This document shows positions 46,816-57,300 of a stretch of 64,000 nucleotides of DNA, one piece after another. Both the position numbers and the translations under genes were made by a program. Positions within the stretch are counted from its first letter, which is position 1, and each line of letters begins with the position of its first letter. The stretch is from positions 2,170,001-2,234,000 of the forward strand of contig NZ_CP063202.1 of the NCBI RefSeq assembly GCF_019904235.1, given 5' to 3'. Under the pieces are notes generated by a model. The model was not told the origin of the DNA. It saw nothing but the letters and a program-made list of their open reading frames with translations, and did no database searches. The DNA is from Erythrobacter sp. SCSIO 43205. Lineage in GTDB: Bacteria > Pseudomonadota > Alphaproteobacteria > Sphingomonadales > Sphingomonadaceae.

Positions 46816-47124
46816 TTATCCCTTCATCCGCGCGGCATCATCGACCGCAATCGTGCCTTGGCGGCGGTAGTAGATCACAAGGATTGCAAGCCCAATCGCG
46901 GCTTCAGCAGCCGCCACGGTCAGCACCATCATGGCGAAAATCTGCCCAACGAGGTCACCCATAAAGGCACTGAAAGCGACCAGATTGATGTTCACCGCGA
47001 GCAGAATAAGCTCAACCGACATCAAAATGACGATCACGTTCTTACGGTTCAGGAAAATGCCAAGCACGCCCAGCACAAACAGGATCGCACCGACGATCAG
47101 ATAATGCTCGATACCGATGGTCAT
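46816..47124 (-). CDS. nuoK: NADH dehydrogenase subunit K
   Basis: This is a small three-span subunit of the complex I membrane arm (102 residues), with [20 protein letters not shown] containing a conserved Glu, and [19 protein letters not shown] with the second Glu. It overlaps nuoJ by four bases (ATGA). Confidence 0.95.
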   Translation of the reverse strand: MTIGIEHYLIVGAILFVLGVLGIFLNRKNVIVILMSVELILLAVNINLVAFSAFMGDLVGQIFAMMVLTVAAAEAAIGLAILVIYYRRQGTIAVDDAARMKG

Positions 47125-47744
47125 AGCTCGATCCCCTTGCCCACTTCTGGGTTCTTCATTTGGGTTGCCTCTTCGGGACGACGCGCGATTTGTTTGCCGA
47201 TGTCTTGCTGAGCGCGGGATCCTGGAGGCGGCGCCTGGAATGTCAGCACAATCGCCCCGATCATCGCGACCAAAAGGATAATCCCAGCAATTTCAAACAA
47301 GATGATATAGCGGCCATAAAGAAGCGCGCCGAGCGCTTCGATATTGGATGCTCCGGCTCTTGCGACAGCGGCGCCATCAGGCGTGCCGAGATCAACCCCG
47401 CCCGCTCCATAAGCGCCAAGGCCAAGGCCCAACTCCGCCAGCAATACCAATGCCAGCGCGATGCCCAGTGGGAAGTTCTTGATAAAGCCTGCGCGCATGG
47501 CGGCAAAGTCGATGTCGAGCATCATCACCACGAACAGGAACAGCACCGCAACCGCGCCAACATAAACGATGACGAGCAGCATGGCGATAAATTCCGCGCC
47601 CACCAATACCATCAGGCCTGCCGCGTTGAAAAACGCGAGGATGAGCCACAGCACAGAGTGCACCGGATTGCGCGACATGATGACCATCACCGCGCTCGCG
47701 ATGACGATGCCTGCGAACAGGTAGAAGGCTAAAGCTTGTATCAT
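47121..47744 (-). CDS. nuoJ: NADH dehydrogenase subunit J
   Basis: This is a five-span subunit of the membrane arm (207 residues). The segment [20 protein letters not shown] then [26 protein letters not shown] is the typical NuoJ core. A hydrophilic C-terminus (about 170-207) ends in [12 protein letters not shown]. It starts 45 bases after nuoI, the widest gap between adjacent nuo subunit genes, without a visible terminator. Confidence 0.94.
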   Translation of the reverse strand: MIQALAFYLFAGIVIASAVMVIMSRNPVHSVLWLILAFFNAAGLMVLVGAEFIAMLLVIVYVGAVAVLFLFVVMMLDIDFAAMRAGFIKNFPLGIALALVLLAELGLGLGAYGAGGVDLGTPDGAAVARAGASNIEALGALLYGRYIILFEIAGIILLVAMIGAIVLTFQAPPPGSRAQQDIGKQIARRPEEATQMKNPEVGKGIEL

Positions 47745-47789
47745 GATCCCTGTTTTTCCGTCCCGCCTGTCAAAGGCTTGGACGCGCCC

Positions 47790-48278
47790 TTAACGATAGG
47801 GTGCGTCCGCTTCAAGATTGGCTGCGATAGCCCGTTCCCATTTGTCACCATTTGCGAGCAATTTTGCCTTGTCATAGAGCAGTTCCTCGCGCGTTTCGGT
47901 GGCGTATTCGAAGTTTGGCCCCTCGACCACGGCATCCACCGGGCAGGCCTCCTGACAAAAGCCGCAATAAATGCACTTCGTCATATCAATGTCATAGCGC
48001 GTAGTGCGGCGAGAGCCGTCTTCGCGCGGCTCGCTCTCAATCGTGATCGCCTGCGCCGGACACACCGCCTCACAGAGTTTACACGCAATGCAGCGCTCTT
48101 CGCCGTTAGGATAACGCCGCAGAGCATGTTCACCGCGAAAGCGCGGGGAGAGCGGCGATTTTTCGAACGGGTAGTTGATCGTCACCTTGGGCTTGAAGAA
48201 ATACTTCAAGGTCAGCGCATGGGCTTTCAGGAATTCCCAGAGGGTGAAGCTCTTAAGGAGCTGTGTTGTGGTGGTCAT
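47790..48278 (-). CDS. nuoI: NADH dehydrogenase subunit I (2 x [4Fe-4S])
   Basis: This is a peripheral-arm subunit carrying two tetranuclear iron-sulfur clusters (N6a, N6b): [12 protein letters not shown] and [12 protein letters not shown] near residues 60 and 99. The 162 residues begin with an amphipathic helix that lies on the membrane. It overlaps nuoH by four bases. Confidence 0.97.
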   Translation of the reverse strand: MTTTTQLLKSFTLWEFLKAHALTLKYFFKPKVTINYPFEKSPLSPRFRGEHALRRYPNGEERCIACKLCEAVCPAQAITIESEPREDGSRRTTRYDIDMTKCIYCGFCQEACPVDAVVEGPNFEYATETREELLYDKAKLLANGDKWERAIAANLEADAPYR

Positions 48279-49414
48279 GATGCAGTTCTCACAGCTGGGG
48301 CCGGAACCTCAACAGCTTCAACGATTTGATCGGGGGTAACAGTTGCCGGCTCGACCAGCGGCGCCGGGCCGGTGAAATGGCCGGTTGCCATCAGATAGCC
48401 GCTGATCGCTGCAACAAAGAGAAGGCTCATCGGCAGGAACACCTTCCAGCCAAGCCGCATCAGCTGGTCGTAACGGTAGCGCGGTACGGTAGCCCAGATC
48501 CAGCTGAACAGCAGGAAGAAGAAGAAGGTCTTCAAGAGGAACCAGATAAAGCCCGGCACATAGTAGAGCGGTGCCCAATCGATCGGGGGCAGCCACCCGC
48601 CCATGAAAAGGATCGTGCACAGCGAGCACATCAGAAGGATGTTCGCATATTCCCCAAGCCAGAACAGCGCAAAGGCCATCGAGGAATACTCGGTCTGATA
48701 GCCTGCAACGAGCTCGGACTCAGCCTCTGTCAAATCGAACGGGGCACGCGCTGTTTCAGCCAGCGCCGAGATGAAGAACACCACAAACATCGGGAAAAGC
48801 AGCGGGTTAAAGAAAAACCCGTTGACTATGCCAAGGCCATGTCCGCGCTGTGCCTCAACTATGCCGGAAAGGTTGAAGGTCCCCGCCCAAAGAACAACAC
48901 AGACAAGAATAAAGCCGATAGAGACCTCGTAAGAGATCATCTGCGCAGCAGCACGCATCGCGGAGAAGAATGGGTATTTCGAGTTCGAAGCCCACCCGCT
49001 CATCACCACGCCGTAAACGCCCAAGGAGCTGATCGCGAGGATGTAGAGCAGGCCGACATTGATGTCTGCGAGCACAACGCCGTCACCAAACGGGATCACC
49101 GCCCATGCGGCAAGAGCCACGGTAAAGGTGATGATCGGCGCAAGCAGGAAAATGCCTTTGTTGGCAGCGCTTGGAATGATCGTCTCTTGCAAGAACACTT
49201 TAAGCCCGTCGGCAAAGCTCTGAAGCAGGCCAAACGGCCCCACTACATTGGGCCCGCGCCGAAGCATAATCGCGCCCAGCACCTTGCGGTCGACATAGAT
49301 CACCATGGCAACCGCCAGCATCACCGGCAGAGCGATCAAAAGAATGCCCGCCATAGTGGCGATGAACCATGCCCACTCATAAGGGAGGCCCAAACCTTCA
49401 AAGAACGCGGTCAT
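48275..49414 (-). CDS. nuoH: NADH dehydrogenase subunit H
   Basis: This subunit joins the peripheral and membrane arms and forms part of the quinone chamber. The 379 residues have [21 protein letters not shown] and [20 protein letters not shown], both hallmarks, plus eight spans. A Pro/Val/Thr-rich tail of about 30 residues is longer than in E. coli. It overlaps the preceding 63-aa gene by four bases. Confidence 0.96.
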   Translation of the reverse strand: MTAFFEGLGLPYEWAWFIATMAGILLIALPVMLAVAMVIYVDRKVLGAIMLRRGPNVVGPFGLLQSFADGLKVFLQETIIPSAANKGIFLLAPIITFTVALAAWAVIPFGDGVVLADINVGLLYILAISSLGVYGVVMSGWASNSKYPFFSAMRAAAQMISYEVSIGFILVCVVLWAGTFNLSGIVEAQRGHGLGIVNGFFFNPLLFPMFVVFFISALAETARAPFDLTEAESELVAGYQTEYSSMAFALFWLGEYANILLMCSLCTILFMGGWLPPIDWAPLYYVPGFIWFLLKTFFFFLLFSWIWATVPRYRYDQLMRLGWKVFLPMSLLFVAAISGYLMATGHFTGPAPLVEPATVTPDQIVEAVEVPAPAVRTAS

Positions 49415-49602
49415 TGCCGAGCCTCCAAATACACATCAAGCCGCGTCATCAACGCCGCAGCAATCAACAGCCAGCTGCCGTAGAATAGATTATCAATAAC
49501 TGGCCCATTTGTGGCCACAGTCGCACCGATGGCGATCACAAAGAACATGATCAGGAAATGAGGTGTAAATCGCGCAATCGTGCGCGTGAACGCATCGCTC
49601 AT
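49411..49602 (-). CDS. 63-aa two-span membrane protein between nuoG and nuoH
   Basis: ATG at 49602 overlaps the nuoG stop by ATGA, and its own stop overlaps the nuoH start, so it is a full member of the operon. The 63 residues give two spans (about 14-33 and 38-55), separated by a short loop (TNGPVIDNL), and end with a charged [11 protein letters not shown] know no standard complex I subunit in this position; it could be an assembly factor or accessory subunit. Function unknown. Confidence 0.75.
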   Translation of the reverse strand: MSDAFTRTIARFTPHFLIMFFVIAIGATVATNGPVIDNLFYGSWLLIAAALMTRLDVYLEARQ

Positions 49603-51614
49603 TCCGCTGCCTCCTTCATCTCTTGCGTCTGAAGCAGTTCGGCCGAACATTGCTGCATCACAGCCGATGCACGGGCGATTGCATTGGTGAGGTAGAAATC
49701 CTTGACCGGATAGGCGCTGATGACGCCTTCGGCCTTGGCCTTGCTATCCGCTTTCGGAAGCGCGCCGTAATCCGCGAGATCCTCTTCACCCAAAGCAGGA
49801 ACTTCGGCGATCATCGCACCTTGAAGCTGCGCAAAGCTGTCAAAGCCGACGTTCACGCCAATCGCATCGGCAAGCGCGCGCAGGATCGTCCAATCTTCGC
49901 GAGCATCGCCGGGGGCAAAGACTGCTTTTTCAGCGAATTGCACGCGGCCTTCGGTGTTGACGTAAGTGCCGTCTTTTTCGGCATAGGAAGCGGCAGGCAG
50001 AATGATATCCGCATTGTGCGCTCCACGATCGCCGTGGTGGCCGATATAGACCTTGAGGCTGTCCGCAAACGGCTCGTAATCCATCTCGTCCGCGCCAAGG
50101 CTGAAGAGCACTTTGGGTTTCGCTGCCGCGATATCCGCCATGCCGCCTTCTTGCGCGTAACCGAGCATCAAGCCGCCCATGCGAGCTGCGCTCATGTGGA
50201 GGACGTTGAAGCCGTTCCAATCGTCTTTCACGAGGCCGAATTTATCGACGAGCTTAAGGCAAGCACCCAGCGCACCCGCTGCGAGCCCTGCGCCGCCAAG
50301 GATGACCGCTGGACGTTCGGCTGCCTTCATGGCGTCACCAAGAGCTTTCGGTGCACGGTTCAGAACCTTGAGGTCTTCGCCGAGGAACTCTGCCGGATAG
50401 GTCGTTTCCCATTCAGGGCCCACGACAAACACCTTAGCCCCCGATTTTACTGCCTTGCGAATACGAGCATTCACAAGCGCCGCTTCCCAACGGATGTGCG
50501 AACCGACGATCAGGATGCAATCCGCCGTTTCAATCCCTGCGAAAGTCGAGTTGAAGTTTACCGCCGCCAAGTTCGAGACATCATAGGTCATGCCGGTCTG
50601 GCGACCTTCGAGAAGGGTTGAACCGCAAGCCTTGAGCAAAGCCTTGGCCGCAAACATCGTCTCGCAATCAACCAGATCGCCAGCGACCGCCGCAACGGAG
50701 GATTTGTCAGCCTCAAGAGCGCCCGCGATAGTCGAAAACGCTTCCGACCAATCAGACGCCGCCAGCTTCCCGTCCTTGCGCACAAACACACGGTCGAGGC
50801 GACGCTTGGTCAGGCCATCGACCTGATAGCGCGCTTTGTCCGAGAGCCATTCCTCGTTCACATCATCGTTGATGCGAGGAAGCGCGCGCATGACTTCTCG
50901 GCCCTTGGAGTGAAGCGAAATATTCGCGCCAACCGCATCGGACACGTCGATGCTCAGCGTGCGTTTCAATTCCCAAGGGCGAGCCTCGAACGCATAAGGA
51001 CGCGAGGTAAGCGCACCCACCGGGCAAAGGTCGATCACGTTTGCGCTCAGCTCATGTTTCGCAGCCTGCTCAAGATAGGTCGTGATCTGCATATCTTCGC
51101 CGCGATAAAGCGCGCCGATCTCGTCCACGCCCGCGATCTCTTCAGAGAACCGCACACAGCGCGTGCAGTGAATGCAGCGGGTCATCACCGTCTTGATCAA
51201 CGGCCCCATGTACTTTTCAGTCACCGCGCGGCGATTTTCTTTCGTGCGCGAATTGCCGCGGCCATAAGCCATTGCCTGATCCTGAAGATCGCACTCACCG
51301 CCCTGGTCGCAAATCGGGCAATCCAGCGGGTGGTTGACGAGCAAAAACTCCATCACCCCTTCGCGTGCCTTTTTAACCATCGGGCTGTCGGTGCGAATTT
51401 CCTGACCATCTGTCGCTGGAAGCGCGCAAGACGCCTGAGGTTTAGGCGGCCCCGGCTTCACTTCGACAAGGCACATCCGGCAATTGCCCGCGATGCTGAG
51501 GCGCTCGTGATAGCAGAAGCGCGGAATCTCTTTCCCCGCTTCCTCACACGCCTGCAAAACGGTTGCCCCTTGTGGGACTTCGATTTCCTGGCCGTCTACG
51601 GTTACCTTAGGCAT
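49599..51614 (-). CDS. nuoG: NADH dehydrogenase subunit G
   Basis: This is the large peripheral-arm subunit with several iron-sulfur clusters. The N-terminus is a [2Fe-2S] ferredoxin domain (CYHERLSIAGNCRMCLVEV). It is followed by CPICDQGGECDLQDQ and CIHCTRCVRFSEEI for tetranuclear clusters, then a molybdopterin-oxidoreductase-like domain without its cofactor. The 671 residues match the shorter mitochondrial-type NuoG. It overlaps the 63-aa gene and, by one base, the secreted-protein gene. Confidence 0.96.
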   Translation of the reverse strand: MPKVTVDGQEIEVPQGATVLQACEEAGKEIPRFCYHERLSIAGNCRMCLVEVKPGPPKPQASCALPATDGQEIRTDSPMVKKAREGVMEFLLVNHPLDCPICDQGGECDLQDQAMAYGRGNSRTKENRRAVTEKYMGPLIKTVMTRCIHCTRCVRFSEEIAGVDEIGALYRGEDMQITTYLEQAAKHELSANVIDLCPVGALTSRPYAFEARPWELKRTLSIDVSDAVGANISLHSKGREVMRALPRINDDVNEEWLSDKARYQVDGLTKRRLDRVFVRKDGKLAASDWSEAFSTIAGALEADKSSVAAVAGDLVDCETMFAAKALLKACGSTLLEGRQTGMTYDVSNLAAVNFNSTFAGIETADCILIVGSHIRWEAALVNARIRKAVKSGAKVFVVGPEWETTYPAEFLGEDLKVLNRAPKALGDAMKAAERPAVILGGAGLAAGALGACLKLVDKFGLVKDDWNGFNVLHMSAARMGGLMLGYAQEGGMADIAAAKPKVLFSLGADEMDYEPFADSLKVYIGHHGDRGAHNADIILPAASYAEKDGTYVNTEGRVQFAEKAVFAPGDAREDWTILRALADAIGVNVGFDSFAQLQGAMIAEVPALGEEDLADYGALPKADSKAKAEGVISAYPVKDFYLTNAIARASAVMQQCSAELLQTQEMKEAAE

Positions 51615-52330
51615 TAGTCTTGCCTCTCCAATTCTGTCGCCTGATGCAGCGTGCGGTAGAGACCAAAAGAAAGCAGCGCTCGAAGCGATGATTTGTCAAA
51701 TTTGGCCTCAACCCCTTCGGTGATGCAGGGGCCAAGATGGGGCGCGATCGCTTGAATTGCCGCCGTTTCGCCTTGCGAGGCGGGCTCTGATTCGATCAAC
51801 GCCGCGATTGATTGCGGTTGGGACTGCGCCATACACATTCCCAGAGATTCGCTCGCGTTACGAGGGCGCATGACGGGATTGCCCCAATCCTCAGGCGAAA
51901 GACCGGAGATCATCTCAACGTAATCTTGGCCGAAATCCTTCTCGAAAAAGTACTCCGAAAATGCGCCAACCATTACGCTACTGTCATATCCGATTTGCAG
52001 AGTGCCAAAGTCAGAGAAGCAATCCTGCGTACGGGCCTCACCCCACTTCACTTTCGGCATGAAATCGTCGGTAGCTTCGATTTGCTCGCGGCTGCGATAG
52101 GGCAATTCCAAAACGTCGCGCGCTTTTGAACGGTCGAGTGAAGCAGCACAGCGCAGATAGGCGTTGACTGCCGGGCGCGGCGAATCCGCCTGACGCGGGT
52201 CATATCGCTTCGTAAGGCCTTGTTCGCCCCTGCTCACTCGTGAGCCAATGGGAGGATCAGCCAGCGCGGTGGTCGCACCCAAGACGGTCACTGCAAACGC
52301 AAGAGTTATGGTCCTCACAGGACGCATCAT
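51614..52330 (-). CDS. Secreted protein of unknown function within the nuo operon
   Basis: The 238 residues begin with a Sec signal peptide ([20 protein letters not shown], cleavage near ALA-DP) and continue as a soluble periplasmic protein with four cysteines (in RCAAS, QDCFSD, GMCMAQ and GPCITEG) that could form disulfides. No known domain was recognised. It overlaps nuoF by four bases and nuoG by one, so expression with complex I is certain on the sequence, while a role in it is only inference. Confidence 0.75.
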   Translation of the reverse strand: MMRPVRTITLAFAVTVLGATTALADPPIGSRVSRGEQGLTKRYDPRQADSPRPAVNAYLRCAASLDRSKARDVLELPYRSREQIEATDDFMPKVKWGEARTQDCFSDFGTLQIGYDSSVMVGAFSEYFFEKDFGQDYVEMISGLSPEDWGNPVMRPRNASESLGMCMAQSQPQSIAALIESEPASQGETAAIQAIAPHLGPCITEGVEAKFDKSSLRALLSFGLYRTLHQATELERQD

Positions 52331-53619
52331 TCTGCAGCCTCCCGGAACTGTGCGTTGTGCTCCTCAATCCGGCGCTCCAGCTCAGGGCGGAAGTGGCGGA
52401 TGAGGCCCTGGATTGGCCACGCCGCTGCATCGCCAAGCGCGCAGATTGTGTGGCCTTCGACCTGCTTGGTGACTTCTTGGAGCATATCGATCTCTTCGAT
52501 CTCGGCATCGCCTGTGCGAAGCCGCTCCATCATGCGCCACATCCAACCAGTGCCCTCGCGGCACGGGGTGCACTGGCCGCAGCTCTCGTGCTTGTAGAAG
52601 TAGCTGAGGCGAGAAATCGCGCGGACGATATCGGTAGACTTGTCCATCACGATCACACCAGCGGTGCCGAGGCCCGAACCCAGTTCTTTGAGCCCGTCGA
52701 AATCCATCGGCGCGTCCCAAATCTGTTCAGCGGGAACCAGCGGAACCGACGAGCCACCGGGAATAACCGCAAGCAGATTGTCCTTACCGCCGCGAATGCC
52801 GCCGCAATGCTTCTCGATAAGCTCGCTGAAGGGGATGCTCAGCGCCTCTTCGACCACGCAAGGCTTGTTCACATGGCCGCTGATCTGGAAGAGCTTGGTG
52901 CCCTTGTTGTTCTCACGACCAAAGCTTGCGAACCAAGCCGCCGAACGGCGAAGGATCGTAGGCACCACCGCGATACTTTCAACGTTGTTCACCGTCGTCG
53001 GGCAGCCGTAAAGGCCAGCGCCCGCCGGGAATGGCGGTTTCAAGCGCGGCTGACCCTTTTTGCCTTCAAGGCTTTCGATCATCGCGGTTTCTTCGCCGCA
53101 GATATAGGCGCCCGCGCCCCGGTGCATGAACACGTCAAAGTCATAGCCAGAGCCGCTGGCGTTCTTGCCAATCAGCCCAGCGTCATAGGCCTCATCAATT
53201 GCCGCCTGAAGCGTTTCCGCCTCGCGGATGTATTCGCCGCGAATGTAGATATACGCCGCGCGCGCTCTCATAGCGAAACCGGCAACCAGCGCGCCTTCGA
53301 TCAGCTTGTGCGGATCGTGGCGGATAATCTCGCGGTCTTTACACGAACCCGGCTCAGATTCGTCGGCGTTGATAACGAGGAAGCTTGGACGCCCGTCCGC
53401 GCTTTCTTTTGGCATGAACGACCATTTCAGACCCGTAGGGAAGCCCGCACCGCCACGACCACGCAGGCCAGAGGCTTTGATCTCTTCAATGATCGCATCC
53501 TGCCCACGCTCGATCAAAGCCTTAGTGCCGTCCCAATCACCGCGCGCCTGCGCGGCTTTAAGGCCCCAGTCCTGGAAGCCATAGACATTGGTAAAGATGC
53601 GGTCCTTATCAGCCAGCAT
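52327..53619 (-). CDS. nuoF: NADH dehydrogenase subunit F (NADH/FMN site)
   Basis: It binds NADH, FMN and the [4Fe-4S] cluster N3, the electron entry point. The 430 residues contain [20 protein letters not shown] for [24 protein letters not shown], and [14 protein letters not shown] for the cluster. Its start region overlaps the end of the 67-aa membrane-protein gene by 11 bases. Confidence 0.97.
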   Translation of the reverse strand: MLADKDRIFTNVYGFQDWGLKAAQARGDWDGTKALIERGQDAIIEEIKASGLRGRGGAGFPTGLKWSFMPKESADGRPSFLVINADESEPGSCKDREIIRHDPHKLIEGALVAGFAMRARAAYIYIRGEYIREAETLQAAIDEAYDAGLIGKNASGSGYDFDVFMHRGAGAYICGEETAMIESLEGKKGQPRLKPPFPAGAGLYGCPTTVNNVESIAVVPTILRRSAAWFASFGRENNKGTKLFQISGHVNKPCVVEEALSIPFSELIEKHCGGIRGGKDNLLAVIPGGSSVPLVPAEQIWDAPMDFDGLKELGSGLGTAGVIVMDKSTDIVRAISRLSYFYKHESCGQCTPCREGTGWMWRMMERLRTGDAEIEEIDMLQEVTKQVEGHTICALGDAAAWPIQGLIRHFRPELERRIEEHNAQFREAAE

Positions 53620-53812
53620 CGGTCATATCCCTTCGTACCGCCCGGTTTTTCCGAGCCAATTTCATTTGTCGCAGCGTTAAAACCTGAAACACCAGACCTG
53701 CTATCATCAAGGCAATGCCAATCTCGCGCTCACCCGTTGGCGCGAGGTAAGCGCCTGCACCAAAACAGACGAGCCCTGCCAGCATGAAGAAAAGAGTGCT
53801 GCTGCCCATCAT
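53609..53812 (-). CDS. 67-aa membrane protein between nuoE and nuoF
   Basis: ATG at 53812 overlaps the stop of the 29-aa gene by ATGA. The 67 residues give two hydrophobic segments (about 6-24, [20 protein letters not shown]; and 29-46) and a basic tail ([18 protein letters not shown]). The end overlaps the nuoF start by 11 bases. No family recognised. Confidence 0.65.
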   Translation of the reverse strand: MMGSSTLFFMLAGLVCFGAGAYLAPTGEREIGIALMIAGLVFQVLTLRQMKLARKNRAVRRDMTDAG

Positions 53813-53898
53813 TTGTCCTCCAGCGTTTTCGCGTTGACCACGAAAAGCACCACGGTGAACGCGAGGAACAGGCCGCCAATTACGATCCACACTGCCAT
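53809..53898 (-). CDS. 29-aa single-span protein between nuoE and nuoF
   Basis: A 29-residue frame begins MAVWIVIGGLFLAFTVVLFV and is almost entirely one membrane span with a short tail (NAKTLEDK). Its start overlaps the 46-aa stop (TGATG) and its stop overlaps the next start (ATGATG region). CTG-GAGGAC just inside its end would serve as the ribosome site of the next gene. Its size is below usual gene-calling limits, so it is easily missed. Confidence 0.55.
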   Translation of the reverse strand: MAVWIVIGGLFLAFTVVLFVVNAKTLEDK

Positions 53899-54038
53899 CA
53901 GCCGATCACTCCTTGTTGCCAGAGGAAAGCGGTCACTCCGATCACAAACACGATCGCCATTACGCGCATCAAGCCCATCAACACCTTATAGGCGATGAAG
54001 GCCAGGCCAAGCGCAAGGATGATCGAAAGCACGTCCAT
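53898..54038 (-). CDS. 46-aa membrane protein between nuoE and nuoF
   Basis: ATG at 54038 begins six bases after the nuoE stop; 46 residues (start MDVLSIILALGLAFIAYKVL) form two hydrophobic stretches, about 2-20 and 25-40, and end in WQQGVIG. The AAGGAG near its end supplies the ribosome site for the 29-aa gene. The tight spacing and hydrophobic content argue that it is real. No family recognised. Confidence 0.6.
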   Translation of the reverse strand: MDVLSIILALGLAFIAYKVLMGLMRVMAIVFVIGVTAFLWQQGVIG

Positions 54039-54044
54039 TTGGAC

Positions 54045-54713
54045 TTACCAATCCCCTCGATAATCGTGATTGGCGTCGACCATTTCTTTCAAAGTGGTCG
54101 GGCCACCCGAAGGCTCAGACGTGTGACGACCAGGCTCCTGAGTGCCAGCCTTTGGCGTTTCACCAGCAGCCAGCGCGTCGAGCACTGCGTCGAGGCGCTC
54201 AGGCGTCAGGTCTTCGTAATTGTCATCGTTGATCTGTACCATGGGAGCGGTCGCGCAATTGCCCATGCACTCCACCTCAGTCAGCGTCCAAAGACCGTCT
54301 TCGGAAACTTCACCAAACTTCATGCCGCGTTTCTTGCACGCGCTGATGATGTCGTCCGACCCGCGCAGCATACACGGCGTCGTGCCGCAAACCTGCACGT
54401 GATATTTTCCGACCGGCTTCATATTGTACATGAAGTAGAAGGTCGCGACTTCGAGCACGCGGATGACCGGCACGTCGATGTATTTGGCGACGTATTCGAT
54501 CACCGGGAGCGGGAGCCAGCCTTGCGTATTGGTCTCCTCGCCCACCTGCCGCTGCGCGAGGTCGAGTAGCGGCATAGTCGCCGACTTCGCCCGTCCTTCG
54601 GGGTATTTGGCGATGTGGTAATCGGCCTTTTTCTTATTCTCTTTCGACCACTCAAAAGAGCCCCAACGCGCGCGCAGTTCAGGGGTGTCGGGTGCGGGTG
54701 TACGGTCAGCCAT
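54045..54713 (-). CDS. nuoE: NADH dehydrogenase subunit E
   Basis: It carries the [2Fe-2S] cluster N1a near the NADH site. The 222 residues show the thioredoxin-like fold with CGTTPCMLRG and VECMGNCATAPMVQI supplying the four cysteines. A tail of about 50 residues rich in Gly, Thr and Pro follows and ends in HDYRGDW; it is longer than in E. coli. The ATG at 54713 overlaps the nuoD stop (TAATG). Confidence 0.95.
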   Translation of the reverse strand: MADRTPAPDTPELRARWGSFEWSKENKKKADYHIAKYPEGRAKSATMPLLDLAQRQVGEETNTQGWLPLPVIEYVAKYIDVPVIRVLEVATFYFMYNMKPVGKYHVQVCGTTPCMLRGSDDIISACKKRGMKFGEVSEDGLWTLTEVECMGNCATAPMVQINDDNYEDLTPERLDAVLDALAAGETPKAGTQEPGRHTSEPSGGPTTLKEMVDANHDYRGDW

Positions 54714-55924
54714 TAGCGATCGCACTCCCCAAACACGACATCGATTGCGCCAAGAATTGCGGTCGCATCGGCCAGCATATGTCCCTTGCTCATCATTTCC
54801 ATCGCTTGAAGGTGCGAGAATGCCGTTGGGCGGATCTTGCAGCGATAAGGTTTGTTCGTGCCATCGCTGACGAGGTAGACGCCGAATTCACCCTTGGGGC
54901 TTTCGGTGGCGACGTAAACTTCGCCCTCGGGCACGTGGAAGCCTTCGGTGTAAAGCTTGAAGTGGTGGATCAGGCTTTCCATCGATTGCTTCATCTCGCC
55001 GCGCTTAGGCGGCGAAACCTTGCCATCAGTGCTCGCAATCGGGCCTTGAGGCATATCGCGCAAACACTGCTTGATGATCTTGGCGCTCTCGCGAACTTCC
55101 TTTACGCGCACCATGAAGCGGTCGTAGCAGTCCGAATTGGTGCCGACGGGAATGTCGAACTCCATCCGGTCATAGACTTCGTAAGGCTGCGACTTGCGCA
55201 AATCCCACGGAATGCCAGCGGCGCGGATCATCGGGCCTGAAAAGCCCCATGCAATCGCATCATCACGGCCCACAACGGCGATATCGACATTGCGTTGTTT
55301 GAAGATGCGGTTGTCCATCACGAGGCTCATCGCGTCGTCGAACAATTGAAAGAACCGGTTGTCGAGCCAGTCGCCAATATCAACCAGCAGCTTTTCCGGC
55401 ACATCCTGGTGAACACCGCCGGGGCGGAACCACGCCGAGTGCATCCGCGCGCCGCTCGCCCGCTCAAAGAAGTTGAGGCAATCTTCGCGAAGCTCGAACA
55501 CCCAAAGGTTTGGCGTCATCGCGCCCACATCCATGACGTGAGCACCGATATTCAGCATATGGTTGCAGATGCGGGTAAGCTCGGCAAACAGAACGCGAAG
55601 GTATTGCGCGCGCTCTGGAACTTCGATGTTCAGAAGCTTTTCAATCGCCAGCACATAAGAGTGCTCCTGACAAAGCGGCGAACAATAATCCAAGCGATCA
55701 AAATACGGCAGCGCTTGCAGATAGGTCTTCTGCTCGATCAGCTTTTCAGTGCCGCGATGGAGAAGCCCTACGTGCGGGTCCACCCGCTCAATCACCTCGC
55801 CATCAAGCTCCATCACCATGCGCAGAACGCCGTGCGCCGCAGGGTGCTGCGGCCCGAAGTTCAGCGTGTAGTTCTTGATGACTTCGCCGTCATTAGTTGG
55901 CGATTCTTCGATTTGGACGCTCAT
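54713..55924 (-). CDS. nuoD: NADH dehydrogenase subunit D
   Basis: This is the 49-kDa-type subunit that shapes the quinone site. The 403 residues contain [39 protein letters not shown] and a C-terminus ending in [10 protein letters not shown], all standard. It is separate from NuoC here. It overlaps nuoC by four bases. Confidence 0.97.
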   Translation of the reverse strand: MSVQIEESPTNDGEVIKNYTLNFGPQHPAAHGVLRMVMELDGEVIERVDPHVGLLHRGTEKLIEQKTYLQALPYFDRLDYCSPLCQEHSYVLAIEKLLNIEVPERAQYLRVLFAELTRICNHMLNIGAHVMDVGAMTPNLWVFELREDCLNFFERASGARMHSAWFRPGGVHQDVPEKLLVDIGDWLDNRFFQLFDDAMSLVMDNRIFKQRNVDIAVVGRDDAIAWGFSGPMIRAAGIPWDLRKSQPYEVYDRMEFDIPVGTNSDCYDRFMVRVKEVRESAKIIKQCLRDMPQGPIASTDGKVSPPKRGEMKQSMESLIHHFKLYTEGFHVPEGEVYVATESPKGEFGVYLVSDGTNKPYRCKIRPTAFSHLQAMEMMSKGHMLADATAILGAIDVVFGECDR

Positions 55925-56688
55925 TTGCTGCCCTCCTCATCATCGATCTCGAATTCGACCATATCAGGCGGGACAGCATCAGTGCCTTCAGCCGCCTTCT
56001 CTTCCGCATCTGCGCCAGCACCCGTATCAGCAGGTGTCTCAGTCACTTTTGGCTTGTCCACGTTGGGCGCGCCTTCGGCTTTTTCGTCGCCCGGCAGCAC
56101 GTAATCGGAACCCTCCCAAGGCGAGAGGAAGTCGAAGGTGCGCATATCTTGCGCGAGCTCAACAGGCTCAGACACAACGCGCTTTTCCTCTTCGGAATAA
56201 CGCAGCTCAGTGTAGCCGGTCATTGGAAAGTCTTTGCGGAACGGGTGCCCTTCAAAACCATAGTCGGTGAGAATACGGCGAAGGTCTTGGTTGCCTTCAA
56301 ACACAACCCCATACAGGTCGAACACTTCGCGCTCCAACCAACCGGCATTGGGCCAAAGCGTTGTAACCGTCGGCACGGGAGTCTCGGCGGTCGCTGAACA
56401 CTTCACCATCACGCGGTGGTTCTTGGTAAGCGAGAGAAGCATATAGACGACTTCGAAGCGCTCTTCGCGGTCGGGATAATCAGCGCCCGCAATTTCCATA
56501 AGCTGTTGATACTCATGATCCTCTTTTAAGGATTTGAGCACCGTTGCAACTTCGTCGCGCTTGGCCGTCAGGATAATCTCGCCATGCTGCTCAGCAGCGC
56601 CGTCGAGCCATACACTCAAGGATTCGCCAAGCGCGTCCAAGACACCATCATTGGAGGCATATTTGGGGGCGGAGTGAAGAACTGTCAC
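55921..56688 (-). CDS. nuoC: NADH dehydrogenase subunit C with acidic tail
   Basis: This is the 30-kDa-type subunit of the peripheral arm. The core (about 1-190) includes [20 protein letters not shown] and [20 protein letters not shown], then the end motif [21 protein letters not shown] further 65 or so residues are rich in Glu, Asp, Ala and Pro and end in [12 protein letters not shown], an unusual acidic extension. It starts 12 bases after nuoB. Confidence 0.95.
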   Translation of the reverse strand: MTVLHSAPKYASNDGVLDALGESLSVWLDGAAEQHGEIILTAKRDEVATVLKSLKEDHEYQQLMEIAGADYPDREERFEVVYMLLSLTKNHRVMVKCSATAETPVPTVTTLWPNAGWLEREVFDLYGVVFEGNQDLRRILTDYGFEGHPFRKDFPMTGYTELRYSEEEKRVVSEPVELAQDMRTFDFLSPWEGSDYVLPGDEKAEGAPNVDKPKVTETPADTGAGADAEEKAAEGTDAVPPDMVEFEIDDEEGSK

Positions 56689-56700
56689 GGGGTCTAACTC

Positions 56701-57276
56701 CTAGCGCTCAATCGTGCCGACACGGCGGATTTTGCGCTGCAATTGCATCACACCATAAAGCAGCGCTTCTGCTGTTGGAGGGCATCCGGGCACGTAAATA
56801 TCGACCGGCACAATCCGGTCGCAGCCGCGCACAACGGAATAGGAATAGTGATAATAACCACCACCGTTCGCACATGACCCCATGCTGATCACGTATTTGG
56901 GATCAGACATCTGGTCGTAAACCTTACGCAGAGCCGGAGCCATTTTGTTGCACAGCGTGCCAGCCACAATCATCACATCTGATTGACGCGGGGACGCGCG
57001 GGGCGCCGCGCCAAACCGCTCCATATCATAGCGCGGCATATTGACGTGGATCATCTCCACCGCGCAGCAAGCGAGGCCAAAGGTCATCCACCACAGCGAA
57101 CCGGTGCGCGCCCATTGGAACAGGTCTTCGGTCGACGTGACAAGAAAGCCCTTGTCATTCACTTCGGATTGAAGTGCGCGGAAGTAATCCTGATCAGGCG
57201 CGCGCACCTCACCGCCTTTCGCGGTTTCCAAAGCGCTCACATCAGCCAGAGATTTAGGGGGCGTAATCGTATTCAT
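56701..57276 (-). CDS. nuoB: NADH dehydrogenase subunit B (cluster N2)
   Basis: This is the PSST-type subunit holding cluster N2, which passes electrons to quinone. The 191 residues contain the cysteine-pair motif [37 protein letters not shown] and [18 protein letters not shown], with all cluster cysteines present. It starts 24 bases after nuoA. Confidence 0.97.
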   Translation of the reverse strand: MNTITPPKSLADVSALETAKGGEVRAPDQDYFRALQSEVNDKGFLVTSTEDLFQWARTGSLWWMTFGLACCAVEMIHVNMPRYDMERFGAAPRASPRQSDVMIVAGTLCNKMAPALRKVYDQMSDPKYVISMGSCANGGGYYHYSYSVVRGCDRIVPVDIYVPGCPPTAEALLYGVMQLQRKIRRVGTIER

Positions 57277-57300
57277 CTCTAATTCCTTAGGGCCAGCACC

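Noticed and set aside
52240..53787. 515-codon open frame on the plus strand opposite nuoF
   Set aside because: It lies fully antisense to the highly conserved nuoF; the translation is rich in Arg, Ala and His without any recognisable domain, typical of a shadow frame in GC-rich DNA.
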